A stretch of DNA of 64,000 nt from Halichoerus grypus (GCF_964656455.1 NC_135726.1:25989168-26053167), one strand, 5' to 3'; counted from the stretch's first letter, positions 34,556 to 53,605 are shown. Numbers and translations: made by a program. Notes: generated from the letters alone by a model not told the origin.

Positions 34556-36328
34556 ATGTCAGAAAGCTGGCAGCAGCCCCCGCAGACGCAGCCCCAGCAC
34601 CACGCCGAGCCACCACCCGCCCTGGCCGAGCACGCGCTGCCCCCGGGCTCGGCCGAGAACCCCCTGGGCTGTGCCGTCTACGGCATCCTCCTGCAGCCGG
34701 ACCCGGGCCTCCAGCCCCCGCAGCACGCGCCCCTGCAGGCGGCCGGCGAGCCGGGCCCCAAGTGCGGCGTGTGTGGTCACGACCTGGCGCACCTGTCCAG
34801 CCCGCACGAGCACCAGTGCCTGGCGGGCCACGACCGCTCCTTCCAGTGCACGCAGTGTCTCAAGATCTTCCATCAGGCCACAGACCTGCTGGAACACCAG
34901 TGTGTGCAGGCCGAACAGAAGCCTTTCGTCTGCGGCGTCTGCAAGATGGGCTTCTCGCTGCTCACCTCGCTGGCGCAGCACCACAGCGCGCACAGCGGCG
35001 CCAGCGGCCTGGTGAAATGCTCCATCTGCGAGAAGACCTACAAGCCGGCCGAGGCGGCCGAGCCGGCGGCCACCGCCGCCGCCGCTGCGGCCACCTCCCT
35101 GCCCCCGGCCCCCGCGCCGCCGCCGCCGCCCCCGCCGCCCCCGCCGCCGGCTGTGGCCCCCGCGGAGCAAGCCGACAAGCCGTACAGCTGCCCCATCTGC
35201 CAGAAGCCCTTCAAGCACCTGTCGGAGCTGTCGCGGCACGAGCGCATCCACACCGGGGAGAAGCCGTACAAGTGCACGCTGTGTGACAAGAGCTTCAGCC
35301 AGTCCTCGCACCTGGTGCACCACAAGCGCACGCACAGCTCCGAGCGGCCGTACAAGTGCGCCGTGTGCGAGAAGACCTTCAAGCACCGCTCGCACCTGGT
35401 GCGCCACATGTACGCGCACTCGGGCGAGCACCACCTCTTCCGCTGCAACGTGTGCGAGCTGCACTTCAAGGAGTCGTCGGAGCTGCTGCAGCACCCGTGC
35501 ACGCCGAGCGGGGAGCGGCCGTTCCGCTGCGGCGAGTGCCAGAAGGCCTTCAAGCGCCCGTCGGACCTGCGGCAGCACGAGCGCACGCACAGCGCCGAGC
35601 GGCCCTTCAAGTGCGACCTGTGCCCCATGGGCTTCAAGCAGCAGTACGCGCTCATGCGGCACCGGCGCACGCACAAGCCCGAGGAGCCCTTCAAGTGCGG
35701 CCTCTGCGAGAAGGGCTTCGGGCAGCCCAGCCACCTGCTCTACCACCAGCACGTGCACACCCTCGAGACCCTCTTCAAGTGCCCCGTGTGCCAGAAGGGC
35801 TTCGACCAGTCGGCCGAGCTGCTGCGGCACAAGTGCCTGCCGGGCGCGGCCGAGCGGCCCTTCAAGTGCCCCGTGTGCACCAAGGCCTACAAGCGGGCGT
35901 CGGCCCTGCAGAAGCACCAGCTGGCGCACTGCTCGGCCGCCGAGAAGCCCCTGCGCTGCACCCTGTGCGAGCGCCGCTTCTTCTCGTCCTCGGAGTTCGT
36001 GCAGCACCGCTGCGACCCGGCGCGCGAGAAGCCGCTCAAGTGCCCGGACTGCGAGAAGCGCTTCAAGTACGCGTCAGACCTGCAGCGGCACCGGCGGGTG
36101 CACACGGGCGAGAAGCCCTACAAGTGCCCCAGCTGTGACAAGGCCTTCAAGCAGCGCGAGCATCTCAACAAGCACCAGGGCGTGCACGCCCGCGAGCAGC
36201 AGTTCAAGTGCGTGTGGTGCGGCGAGCGCTTCCTGGACGTGGCCCTGCTGCAGGAGCACAGCGCCCAGCACAGCGCCGCCGCGGCCGCCGCCGAGGGCGC
36301 CTACCAGGTGGCCGCCTGCCTGCCCTGA
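34556..36328 (+). CDS. ZNF319: ZNF319: C2H2 zinc finger protein 319
   Basis: The gene encodes a 590-residue zinc-finger protein on a single coding exon, as in human. ZNF319 is annotated as a probable nuclear DNA-binding regulator but its targets are not well known. The start MSESWQQPPQTQPQHH matches the human N terminus, followed by a Gln/Pro-rich segment. About 17 finger-like units run from residue 69 to 585. Three imperfect units and a half finger (CSIC) come first. A Pro/Ala-rich linker follows at about 163-207, then a tandem array joined by TGEKP-type linkers (HTGEKPYKC twice exactly). Units ending EHQC, QHPC, RHKC and QHRC have H-x-C instead of H-x3-H. No KRAB, SCAN or BTB domain is present. 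The linker has an A6 run and a P11 run and is longer than the human one I recall. High GC at third positions opens long antisense and alternate frames, which are shadows. Confidence 0.97.
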   Translation: MSESWQQPPQTQPQHHAEPPPALAEHALPPGSAENPLGCAVYGILLQPDPGLQPPQHAPLQAAGEPGPKCGVCGHDLAHLSSPHEHQCLAGHDRSFQCTQCLKIFHQATDLLEHQCVQAEQKPFVCGVCKMGFSLLTSLAQHHSAHSGASGLVKCSICEKTYKPAEAAEPAATAAAAAATSLPPAPAPPPPPPPPPPPAVAPAEQADKPYSCPICQKPFKHLSELSRHERIHTGEKPYKCTLCDKSFSQSSHLVHHKRTHSSERPYKCAVCEKTFKHRSHLVRHMYAHSGEHHLFRCNVCELHFKESSELLQHPCTPSGERPFRCGECQKAFKRPSDLRQHERTHSAERPFKCDLCPMGFKQQYALMRHRRTHKPEEPFKCGLCEKGFGQPSHLLYHQHVHTLETLFKCPVCQKGFDQSAELLRHKCLPGAAERPFKCPVCTKAYKRASALQKHQLAHCSAAEKPLRCTLCERRFFSSSEFVQHRCDPAREKPLKCPDCEKRFKYASDLQRHRRVHTGEKPYKCPSCDKAFKQREHLNKHQGVHAREQQFKCVWCGERFLDVALLQEHSAQHSAAAAAAEGAYQVAACLP

Positions 36329-38165
36329 GTGCGCGCCTCCGAGCGGTCCCCACCGGGCCCTCCCCCGCCCGGCTGGGTGGTCTGAGGACCGAGGGCGCCC
36401 GGGCAGCCGGGGGGTGGGGCTGGGGGGGCCTGGCGCTCCCGGTACCGGCCTGGAGGGAGGGGTGGGGGGAGCCAGATCGCTGTGGCTGGCCCTGATCCCA
36501 CAAACCTCTTTCCCATTACAGGATTCCTTTACTTGAGAGCCATCAGCCTCCCTTGTCTCTGGAGGCCTGGAACCAGGCTGGAAGTCAAGTGGCCTCCCTC
36601 CACCCCAAGGAGGGACTGTTGCCAGCTCCACCTTCCCAAACTTTTCAGCCTAATTAGAAACCAGATGGGTTAGGAAAGAGGATGGTCATGGGCGGGCCTG
36701 GGAGAAGGGCTGGATCCCACAGGTGGGCTGGATGTAGGGCATCTTCCTTCAGGTCGCCGTCTGAGGGAGCCCGCCAGCTTTGTGATGTAGTCCTGGGGCC
36801 CAGGAGGGCAGACGGTGAGCCTGAGCCGCAGGCCTCTCTGTCTGCTCCAGGTGGGGGCCGTGTGGCCCCCCGGGTTCCCCCAGGGAGACATACAGGACGG
36901 CTGCACATCTGTGAGCTGGGTGTGTCTGCAGAGAATCGGCCCAGCTAGAGGGGAGGAGGCAGAGAAGCTCTCCCGGGACACACTCAGCCAGGGACAGTGC
37001 CCTCCACAGGGAAGGGAGGAACGGCGGCTTTTGTTCTGAGGCCTAATCCTGCTGTTCGGAAAGTGCCCCTCCTACCTTTGCAGCATGGTTCCAAGCTCTG
37101 GGGAATGTGTTCTCGGCCAGACCGAACTACTGATGAGAAAGAAGGGGATTGTTAGACCACCTTGGTGCCTGGGAGGAAGCAGGGCCAAGTCCACGGTCTT
37201 ACCAGTGGATGCAAACAAGTGTCCTCCTCCTTGAATGTGTGAACCAAAGTGTCAAGGGCGTGGCTCCAAACAGCTTGCGCCTGCTCTCCTTCAGGGCCAA
37301 GACTGGGCCTGGCACCCAGGGTGGGGGTGGGGTGTGAAAGGACTCTGACTCCACAGTGCTCTCCCAGCCCCTGGGAACCTTCCCCGTCAGTCTGGCTCCT
37401 GGGCTGGACCCCGGGGGTCTTGCGCTGCCAAGATGCCCTGGACATTATCCAGTGACTTCCAAGGCCAGAGATTCTGGGGTCCTCCCGGGGTCCCTGTAGG
37501 TCTCTGCCTGCCCACCGGGGCTCATGGAGTCAAGGGTGTCCAGGGCAATAGGGAGCAGGCCAGGGCAGAGGGTTGTTAAGGGAGCTGGTAGGTGCCTGGA
37601 GTTGACTGAGATCACTGGCCAGTGGGGGCCCTCCTGGGGAAGCCCGAAGGACCTTTATTATCAAAATGATTCTTGTGAACCCAGCTGTGCCCCTGCCCCG
37701 CCCTCTTCCAGCCCTCCTTGGGCGTGGGTCTGGAAAGACTTTAATCAGTGCTTGCACCAAGGGCCCAGAGGAGCAGGGAGGCCCGCCTTGTCTCGCTCCC
37801 ACCTTGAGAAGGCTGAACAGCCCGCATCCGCCTCCTCTATGGGACCAGGCTCCCTTCCTGTGCCTGCAGAGAGGGGCCGGTCCTTCCCCTCGGTGCTGGC
37901 TCTCAGTCACAATGCCTCAAAAGACATGGAACCCGGGCCGACAACAGGCCCAACTGCAAAATTTTCCCTTTCCTTTTGCTTTCTAAAAGCAGTTGTTATA
38001 CTGTTCATAACATTGTATAGTTTAATTTCACGTCATTTTGGATCTTATATAAAAATGTGAAAATTTGGATTTTTAAAAAGAATGACTCCATTTTAGATAG
38101 CCCCTTTTGATGTTAATATATAGTGAGTCCAATGTATGCTTTAGAAGTAAAGACATTGACCATCA
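36329..38165 (+). other. ZNF319: ZNF319 3' UTR (predicted extent)
   Basis: No other gene is seen after the stop codon. The AT-rich stretch at about 37970-38160 (TATATAAAAATG, AGAAGTAAAG) looks like the end of a 3' UTR. Only variant poly(A) signals (TATAAA near 38048, AGTAAA near 38147) are visible, so the end is tentative. A later ATTAAA at 40600 is an alternative. Confidence 0.4.
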
Positions 38166-38257
38166 CAGACCAAAGCTCTGCTTGTTCTGGTCATTCTTCC
38201 CCTGGGGGATGATGGGGCATGGAGAGAGACAGAGGGGTGCAGCCTCGGGTGGCAGGC

Positions 38258-38400
38258 TTGGAATCGGGACGTGAGGCTGGGTTCGAATCCTGAGTTTTGA
38301 ATGTTCTGGTCATGTGACTTTGGGCACGTCACTCAACCTCTTTGGGACTCAGTTGCCTCCCTTGCCTTGCTTAATTGCTGTGAGGATTCATGACGTCCCC
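38258..38400 (+). repeat. MIR SINE
   Basis: GGGTTCGAATCCTGAG, GTGACTTTGGGCACGTCAC, CTCAACCTCTTTGGGACTCAG and GTGAGGATTCATGA appear in the order of the MIR consensus. Confidence 0.8.
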
Positions 38401-41400
38401 TATGGAGGCCCTGGGCTTGGGGGGAAAGCTGCGAAGGTGCTGACAGTCCTCGGGGCCCTAAGGGATAGGCTTGCGGCCTCCTGACCTGCTGGAGGTCTAA
38501 CTGCAGCCCCAGCGGAGGGAGCTGGGCTGGGAGGGACACGCAGCTTGTGGATGGTAAGAAGCCGGGAGCCCGGCCTGGTAAGCATGAGTGCTTGCTCCGC
38601 GCCCGTGGGAAACCAGGGCTTGCCCGAAGCAGCAGTGGCCCCAGCCAGGTGCCCTGCCGCAGAGGGCTGCCTGCTCTCAGCCCACTTGTACTCACCCCAT
38701 CCTGTGGCCATCCATCTGCGTGTCCAGCCAGCTGCCTCCCTCCTTGGCCTTCCAACCCACCTTTCTGTTCCCTGCCCCAGGCCCCCAGTGGGCCAGCTGT
38801 GACTCAGGCTCCTTCCATTTTCTCAAAGGCAGGGGTGGAGGTGGGGAGAGAGGGAGAAACAGCCTCCCCAGGCTAGGGGAGGGTGGTCAGCACCTTGCCC
38901 CGGAGGTGGGGGTGGGGAGAGTAGAAAGTCAAGAGGACAAGGAGCTGCCCATGCCACAGGGGGGCTCAAAACTGGGTGCAGACAGCTAGTGGAAAGGCTA
39001 AGGAGGACCCCAGAGGTGACCCAGACCCCAAACCCCTTACTTCCTCTGTGTGTGCCCCTGGGAGGTCCTCCCTTGAGGAGCCGTGTGGTCCCTTCCTGCA
39101 GGTGTCCACTTGTGAGCCAGAGGACGCCCAGGGCCCCTCGTGTCCGTGCCAGGCTTCACTCCTGCCTTCCTTGCTAGCTGAGTGACCTTAGGCAAAACCC
39201 ACACACCTTGCAGAGACTCCTGGAAAGCACTGGCATGTGTTTGGTGCTTTATAGCTTCAGGTTGCCCTTCCTGAATGTTCGATGGTCTTCGTGTGCGTGG
39301 GCAGGAGGAGCCCTGGCGGGGCTGAGCTCACACAGAGCCTACAGCGAGGTGCTTTTGCTCTGTCTCCATCCTCTTCTTACAAAGCTACGCGCCCCCCCGC
39401 CCCTCCGGCCCTCTGCCTCTGGGCTCCAGCCTGCGCCCAAACCAGGGCAGTGAGTGGAGCCTGGATGTTCAGGTTCAAGTCCTAGCCTTTTGATAAAAAG
39501 TGACCCCAGGCACTTGTTATCTGCCCCTCTTGGGGGCCTCAGTTCCCCATCTGAAGCAGAGCTCTTGACCCTGATCTCTAAGGGCCCTTAGAGACCTGAC
39601 ACTCTGATTCTGGGAGGGTGACAGGATCAACCTCTGTCCTCTTCCTCTCCCTGCCTCTGCTGGCTTCCAGCCTGCAGTCTTCCTGTGTCAGTCTGGCTTC
39701 AGCTGTAAGCGACAGAAACGGCGCAGACAGGCTTGAGCAGCTGACCACACCGCCCACCCACCCGCCCAGGAGCCCCCACAACCTCCTGCGTCCCATGGCT
39801 GATGTGAGTCTCCCCCTTGTAGAGCAGAGCATTTTCACCAGGGGACCTGGGACACTGTGATGCGGGGCGTAAACTAATACTCCCTCCTTCAGTCTGGGGA
39901 ATCATGCGCTTTGCCCCAACCACTGACACGTAGGAAGAAGGTGGTACCTTGGGGTGAGCCGTGACATCGGGACGACAGCCAGAGCTGGGGAGGATCAAGA
40001 GACAGAGGCGGACAGAAGCCTCCCGCTTCGGAGCTGGTAATTCGGGAGGATGAGGGTGCAGTGCAATGGCCTTTGTGGAGGGTTGGGCACGTCGTGGCCA
40101 CTCGGGAGAGCAGAACAGTCGGAGGTCAGAGGCCGGAGGGGGCTGCCCTAACGCTTCCCTCTGAATGTCGGGGCTCTCCCCACCCCCACCCTGACACCCC
40201 ATTCATAAGCCCTGTCCCCTCTGCCCGCTGGTCAGAGCCTCCTACCAAGAGGGCAGGGCAGGGCAGACGTGAGTATTCCCTTTGGGCTGACGCCTGAGAA
40301 GTCCTGGGGCTGCCCAAGGCCACGCATTTGGTGGTGAAGGAGGCCTGGAATCGGGGAGGCTGGCCTGGTGGGGAACAGACAGAGGGGATGGGTCAGCCCT
40401 GGGCTCTGAACGTCCCAGGCCCCCAGCTCCGGCCGCTGAGGCCTGGGGCTCTGGTTCCAACCCACTTTTTGCGGGCCAGGAAGCTGGGCACAATGGCTGG
40501 GCCCGGTGCCGGCACCCGGTCCAGCCAGGGGACAGGAAAGCCTTTCACCAGCTGGCAGAGGGAGCGGCCAGCCCTCCGGTGGGCCCTCGACTCCTTGAGG
40601 GATTAAAGCCGCCAGGCTCTGTCTCCCCATCTGTGCAGAGGCGGCTCCAGGAAGAGCCTAGACCTCCTCAGACGCCTTTGTGGAAGTTTTCTGTCTGTCT
40701 CCAGTCCTCCATCCTGACCTCCCGCCTCCCTACCTCATTCCCTCCTCCAGAGCAGGCCTCAGTCAGGCCCGCGGGCTGCTCCGGCCTTGGACGTTGTCCC
40801 GGGGCCTCCCAGGCTGGGCCAGGCTGGCCTGTGATAAGCTCCACATCCCATCCTCAAACGGGGGATTTCTTTGTTCCTTGAAGGTCATGCCTCCAGGAAA
40901 AGCCTTGGCTGCTATTGATTGTCACAAATGTATAAAGATTCCAGGCCCGGAATGCCCAGTCCTCCTCAGGTCCCTGAAAAGGAGGTCAACAGGAGGGGTG
41001 GGAATAGGGGGTGCCCGCGGGGGTCTCCCTCTTGCCTGTGTGTGTTTCCCCAACCTAGGTCTGCATTCCTGCCTTTGTTCATCCAGGAGCTGGTGCGGCG
41101 GGGCATGCAGCTAAAACTTCAGAGGAGAGAGGTTTGAGCTTTTCATGTATCAAAAGGTAAGGTCAGAAATGTCAAAGCTTCTGATTTTTAGCACAAAAGG
41201 TTACATGTGAGTCCTCCCTGACCCTCACCTCACCCCTGATCCATCCCTGTTGCCAGTCCCAGGCCCTGGGTGAGGATGTATTTGGTGTGTTACTTTGTCA
41301 TGAACACAACTGTTACTTTGTAGTAGTTGTTTCATTTAGTCTAGATCTGTGTGTGGGTTCTGCGTGGCCCCAGGCCCCATTCCTGAGCCCCTGTGTTCAC

Positions 41401-41989
41401 TCAGAGAGGTAAAGGGAGCCTCCAAGTGCAGTATTTCCTTAGAGCCAACTGTGGGCCAGAGGCTAGGAGTTTGTTCTGTAGGATCGGGGAAGACTGGGGG
41501 GCCGGGGGGAGGGAGCACTTGAGAGGGGCCTGCCTGGGAGAAATGGTGGGATTTGGGTTGGAAGTGATGGGAAAGGCATTTCAGGTGGGAGGAAGGCTTT
41601 GAAAGGTGAGGAGGCAGACAAGAGCCTGGGTGTTCAGAATAGCAAGGAGGCTGGTGGGGAGGTTTGTGCGGGGCAATGCATTGAGGCCCAGGGCCAGGGA
41701 TGTGGACTGGGGCACTGACCAGGAAGACCTGTGGGTGAGGCCATGGAGGCTGGACTGTCCCCAAGGTAGTGGCCATAGGGAGGATTTCTAATGATCTATT
41801 TATGATGAGTAAAGAGTCCTCCCCTGAGGCTGAGGGGACTTTGAGGCCAGGAGACAGTGGCCCAGGCTAGGTGGGAGTGGGGCTTCTTCCCATCTCTTGG
41901 CCTCTGGGTGGGATTATCAGATGTCCCCACCCCCAGGAAGCCCCCTCTGGTTTCCTCCCCACTCTTGGCTTGTATCTCTCTCATAGCAG

Positions 41990-42180
41990 GAAGGCAGTGG
42001 AATGTGGTGGCTATGCAAGCTCAAGGGTCAGGTAGGCTGGCTTCAATTCCCAGCTCTGCCAATCACCAGCAGTGTGACCTTGGGCCAGGCACTTAACCTC
42101 CATTTCATCACCCATAAAATGGGCCTAAAATTACCCACCTCATGGTGTCTGCAAAGTGTTTAATACATTATCTTACGCTT
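41990..42180 (+). repeat. MIR SINE
   Basis: The blocks GTGTGACCTTGGGCCAGGC, ACTTAACCTCCATTTCATC and CCATAAAATGGGCCTAAAAT follow MIR closely. A younger SINEC copy follows directly. Confidence 0.85.
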
Positions 42181-42197
42181 AAAAAATAGAAAGTGGT

Positions 42198-42318
42198 AGG
42201 GTGCCTGGCTGTCTCAGTCGGAAGAGCATGGGACTCTTGATCTTGGGGTCCTGAGTTCCAGCCCCGTTTTGGGCGTAGAGATTAATTAAAAATAAATTAA
42301 TTAATAATAAAAAAAGAA
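42198..42318 (+). repeat. SINEC, short plus-strand copy
   Basis: The head GGGTGCCTGGCTGTCTCAG, GATCTTGGGGTCCTGAG and TTTTGGGCGTAGAGATTAAT are followed by an A/T-rich tail with AATAAATTAATTAA. This is the short carnivore SINE form. Confidence 0.88.
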
Positions 42319-43384
42319 GGTACAAACTGAATCAGGCTTGTTAATGCTCATCCACTCTGCATTTCCTTTATTCTTGGACACACATTTTTAGGTCTATGGA
42401 ATCAGGATTCAGTGTACAATTGGTGAGCAAGAACCTAATTACATTGCTGGTGTGGGTTACCGTACCTTTCAGTGTCTTGGGCTCGAAGAACGTGGTGTGG
42501 TTTAGGTGTGCCCACATTCTCACCTTCTGCTTTCAAGTTTGAATCAGCTGGGCCTGCCTTTCTCCTCCTGTACTGGGAGCACCTCCCAGGCAGGGAGGGC
42601 GTCTGGTCTGTGTCCTTCCTGCACCCTGCATGGGGCCGGGTAAGCCTCAAATGTCCCCTGGGCCAAATTCCCGGAGGGCCTTGCCCAGTCATTCAGCGTC
42701 AAGGAAGCAGGGCCAGGAAGAAAGCCCCAGGCACTTGATTCCCTCTGGTACATTGAAGCCTGCTCTCTGGCTGTCCCAGGCCCACACAGGCCAGGACTCC
42801 AGCATCCCTGCTGTGATGGGAGCCTTGGGCGGATCTATCCCTTTTCTGAGCTGTCGTGTTGGGGGAGGCACTCAGGTTTGCAGAATGTGGCTCTGACGCC
42901 CCAAGAGGTTCTGCCAGGGGCTTCCTGAGGTTCAAGCCAGGTGGACTGCCCGCTGGGCTGGGAGGAAAGGGTTTCTTCCTGCATGAAATGGCAGGAAGCT
43001 GGGGACCTTCTCGATAGGCCCCCAAGGAAGAAGGGGCTCCGTGATCTGTTTACCACTCCCCGTCTGCTCCTCCCCATGCTCCTGCTCTGTTGTCAGCAGA
43101 ACCCCACCCTTGAGGACAGACAGACAGACACCATGGTCCCTCACCTCCGTATGAGGATAGTAACCATCACCTCCACCCCTAAAAGAAATTAAAGTCAGCC
43201 TAGAGTCTGTAAGGCAGGCTCTGTCTGCATTATCAGATGACAATGACAAAGCTGTCTCGTTTTTTACCCAAGATTGAACAAAAGACCTCCCATTCTGGGA
43301 CATAATTTATTCTACGACATTGAGCGCAAACTGTATGTGAACACTGTGTCGAGTGCTGGGACTTGCTCTGAGTCCTGAGTTCCG

Positions 43385-43530
43385 GGTGTGGCCGAAGTGA
43401 ACTACTTCCTGATCTGGGCCTCAGTTTTCCCATCTGTGATATAGGATAGCATTCGTTCTGGTCACTTTTCAGAGTGTTTATGGGATATGAGGCATGGAGG
43501 AGATAATAAGTCACATGACAGTGTGTTCTG
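43385..43530 (+). repeat. MIR fragment
   Basis: The blocks CTGGGCCTCAGTTTTCCCATCTGTGAT and the following TAGGATAG stretch resemble the MIR core. The 3' part is diverged. Confidence 0.55.
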
Positions 43531-44489
43531 AATAGCGTAACATTGAGTCCAGAAATAAGAGCCTGGTATTATTCTTTAAATTCCTTCCACCTGAGACCTA
43601 GCTTGTATGCAGTAGGTGCTCAGTAATTATTAGTGGAAGGGGATGGGGAGGGTGTAAGTCAGGGTTTCCTAACCTTTGTGGGCACTGACTCTCCTGAGAA
43701 TCAGATGAAAACAAGGGGTCTCTCCATGGGAAAATGTATATGGGGGGGCACATACAGTTTTGCTCATGATTTCAGAAGTTTCAAGGATCCCTGAGGCCCC
43801 AGACCCTAGCCGCAGCGCTCCTGTTCAGATAGTCTTAGAGCTTGGTGGCTATTTATCCTGGTTGGGATCTGTCCTTGCAGACTGCCCACAAGTGGGATGC
43901 GGGTGGGCTATCTGGAAGGGAGCTGGCTCTCCCTAACCATGCCAGAGACACTCTTCCTTAGCCCTTCGAGTGCGGTTATTCCGGACCTGGCCCACGAGAG
44001 CCCATGGCTATCCCCAGGACATGCTTTCCTTTCTGTAGTTTGGTGGACAGATGTGAGGGCTAGTCCTGAAGCTACGTGGAGGGAGTAGGTGATTCTTGCT
44101 CCACGCCCGGAGGCTGCCTTGAGCCCACCAGAGCCTGCCAGACCCAGGGAAGCCCCCAGAGTATACTGGTATGGTAAAAGCTTCTGAGAGAGGTATCTAA
44201 AATTCCTTTTGAACCTCCTCTTTTCTTTTTAGGGCCCAAGTTCAAAGTCTGAGGTGGAGGGGGCCCGGTTGTGGGGCTGCAAGCAGGGGACAGGGGCACA
44301 GGGAAAACCCAATTCCCAGGCTAACTCTACACCTCACCCCTGGCTGAGCCTTGGGGCTTAGACCCTGACTCTTTACCTGGGGTCACGAAACATCTTTCTC
44401 CAGCCCCCCACCAGTCCTCCAGGAGTTGGCAGGGGGCAGGTAAAGGTAAGACAGCATCCTGAGGTACTGACGTCTCTCCCAGTCCCTGC

Positions 44490-44511
44490 AACACACACAC
44501 ACACACACAGA
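44490..44511. repeat. (CA)n microsatellite
   Basis: A run of about ten CA units just downstream of the TEPP poly(A) signals. Confidence 0.95.
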
Positions 44512-44654
44512 CCTGGTTTATTATTACGAGATTTATTTCCAGTCAGGCTGACCTCGTAGGGAAATGAGTGGTGCCACCATACACCCCCCTGTCCTGCTGG
44601 AGAACCTGAGGTGCCAGAGTCCAGCAGCCTGAGGGTCAGCTTCCTTTTCACAGA
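44500..44654 (-). other. SPMIP8: TEPP 3' UTR with two poly(A) signals
   Basis: On the minus strand, AATAAA hexamers occur at 44537-44532 and 44522-44517, about 115 bases after the stop codon. A short 3' UTR is expected. Confidence 0.7.
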
Positions 44655-51320
<6,666 letters not shown>

Positions 51321-53009
51321 TCAGACTCACCCGCGCGCGCGTGCTCAGGGCTCTGACAGGTCAGGAGAGGGTGTGTGTGGCTCAGAACGGTCTAAAAGCG
51401 GCCGCATGGGAGTCTGTTTTTAAATCGGGATGGGGAAGCAGCAGCTGCAGATGGGTTCAGAAATGAGCTCCGTTTGCCTCTGGGTAGCTAATTATGGACT
51501 TCTGGCCTTAGCTAAAGTATCTGGCATTTACTCAAAATTCTACAGGGAGACACAGGCAAGTTTTAAAGAGGGGGCGAGGCATGAGAGATATGAACTAGAA
51601 CAGCATTGCTGGTTGCTCGGTGCCTCCTTTTAAAGAGTGGCTATTCCCACGGCTTGTCGGTCATTGAAACTTTCGGGAGAATTTGTTGAGTCTGCTTGCT
51701 TTCTGCGTGACCCCGTTAGATGTGCGAGGCGGAGGTGAGTGGGAGGTGCGCAGGAGGAGCGAGGACCTTGGACCGTGGAGGAGCAGGGACAGGCTAAGGG
51801 GACTGGCCCTAGGGAAGCTGTCTCAGGCTGTGGGCCTTCCCAGGGAGGACGGGGACGTGGGGCAGGGGGAAGAGGGGAGAAAGGACTCCTTGCTCCTTAC
51901 CGCCCCCCCCCCCCCACCGACAGCGGCTACCTGGTCTGCAGGTACACAGGCCTGTGAGGGTTTCCTGCTCTTCTGACGGCTCAGTGGGGAGAAGAGGCAG
52001 GGAGATGGACTGACCCCAGTGCCTTATACAGTAGGAGAATAAAGGAACATTCTGCAGAGAGACAACGCCCATTGCTGCCTGATTGTGAGGGCGCCCACTC
52101 CTCGGCAACCCTGGCAACTGTCGGTTCTGAGGAGAGGAGCCAGCTACCTGGGGTGTTGCTCACTGGCTCCCACTTTTGGCTTTCCTGAAGGTTGCTGTCT
52201 CCCGGGCGTTAGCATAAGCCACCCTGGAGGTGGCCATGCCACGGCAAGCCAGGGCATGCTGTGTGATCCTGGGCTAGTCGCTGTCTCTCTCTGGGCCTCA
52301 AGGCTCTATGTTAGGCAAGACCCTAGGCCCTGCCATGTAGGGAGACTGTGAGCCGTCCTGCAGACTTGAGAGAAGAGGGCACTACCCTGCCTCCCAGACC
52401 TTGGGTCTCCAAGGGTGGCGATTAGCAGTTGGCTAGTATCCAGGGTCAGCATAAAGGGATCAGGGAGAGTGGTGGCCTCAGCAGGCTAGGGATTAGCAGG
52501 TGATATTCTAGCCCTGGCCCCCTGCAGGCCTGCAGCCTCCCTCCCTCCCTCCCAGGAAAGAGAGGTCATGAGTGCCTAAGCCCAGCACCCGAAAGCCCTG
52601 GGGCCTGCCCGCCACCCCGGTCACAACCACTGGCGTTGGGCCCCACAGGTGAGGCGACCTGGGGAGAGTCTAACTTCTATGTCTGTACTGGGATATGCTC
52701 CGCAGACACCTGCCCAGGTGCTGAGACTGCTGGGTCCTGGGAGACCTCCTGGGAGGCTCATGCAGAATCTGGCTCCCTCGCTGTTCCACCTCCGGGGCTC
52801 CAGGCAGCCCCCCCAGACAGCACCCCTGAGCCCCGCCCCTTAGAGAAAACTCTCCCAGAGTTGCCTCTACGCACCACCCCACCCCCGATTTGTTTTTAAG
52901 TCTTTTAAAGTTATAAAATACAACAAAATACAGCAAGTGCATAAACATATAATGTAACTAATAATTTCTAAGGCGAGAACCCACGTTCTCTTATTCAGGC
53001 CAAGACAAG

Positions 53010-53605
53010 AGGTACTACTTTGCAAAACAGATTAGCAGTTTCTTAAAACACAGCACATAAAATTATCACAGAACGCAGCAATTTTATCCCTAGGAATCTT
53101 CCCAAGCATACTGAAAATATATATGTCCACACAAAAGCTGGCGCACAAATCTTCACAGCAGCATGATTTCAAATAGCCGATAGGTGGGAACAACCCAAGT
53201 GTCCGACTAGTGAGTAGATTCATAGACTGTGGTATATCCTCCCCCATGGAATATTCAGGAATTTAAAGGAAACGAAGTCCTGATACGTGGTTCCATGTGG
53301 GTGATCCTCAAAAACATTATGCTAAATGAAAGAAATCAGACACAAAAACACTCCACATGTTGTATGATCCATTATAGAAAATGTCCAGAAAAGGCCCATT
53401 TGGGGGGCCGGAGAGCATACTGGTGGTTGTCCGGAGCTATGGCTGAGGATGGGAGTGATTCCCACCAAGCATGAAGGGTCTCATCGGGGCGATGGCAATG
53501 GTCTAAAACTGGGTGGTGCAAATTGCCTAGCTCAGTCACTTTATTAAAAATGGGTGAATTTTATGGCATAGAAATTATACCTCGTAAGTTGTTTTTAAAA
53601 ATTGA
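53010..53605 (+). repeat. Old L1 (L1M) 3' UTR fragment
   Basis: The blocks GGGAACAACCCAAGTGTCC, TTCATAGACTGTGGTATATCC, AAAAACATTATGCTAAATGAAAG and AAATGGGTGAATTTTATGG are in L1M order and orientation. It is diverged. Confidence 0.85.

Larger units (their letters stand above)
38166..44500. other. Intergenic region between ZNF319 and TEPP
   Basis: The two genes converge here and no exon of another gene was recognised. Contents include MIR copies near 38260-38400, 41990-42180 and 43385-43530, a SINEC copy at 42198-42318 and a (CA)n tract at 44490-44510. Open frames up to 167 codons occur in GC-rich parts but show no domain. Confidence 0.5.

Noticed and set aside
34213..35286. A 357-codon plus-strand frame overlapping the ZNF319 start, plus a 417-codon one at 35283-36536.
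   Set aside because: Both are alternative frames of the GC-rich ZNF319 exon, with low-complexity Ala/Pro/Arg or Ser/Cys/Arg products and no supporting start or homology.
34559..36007. A 482-codon open frame on the strand opposite ZNF319.
   Set aside because: It mirrors the GC-rich, third-position G/C bias of the zinc-finger coding strand. Its product is Leu/Val/Ala/Arg-rich with no domain, so it is a shadow.
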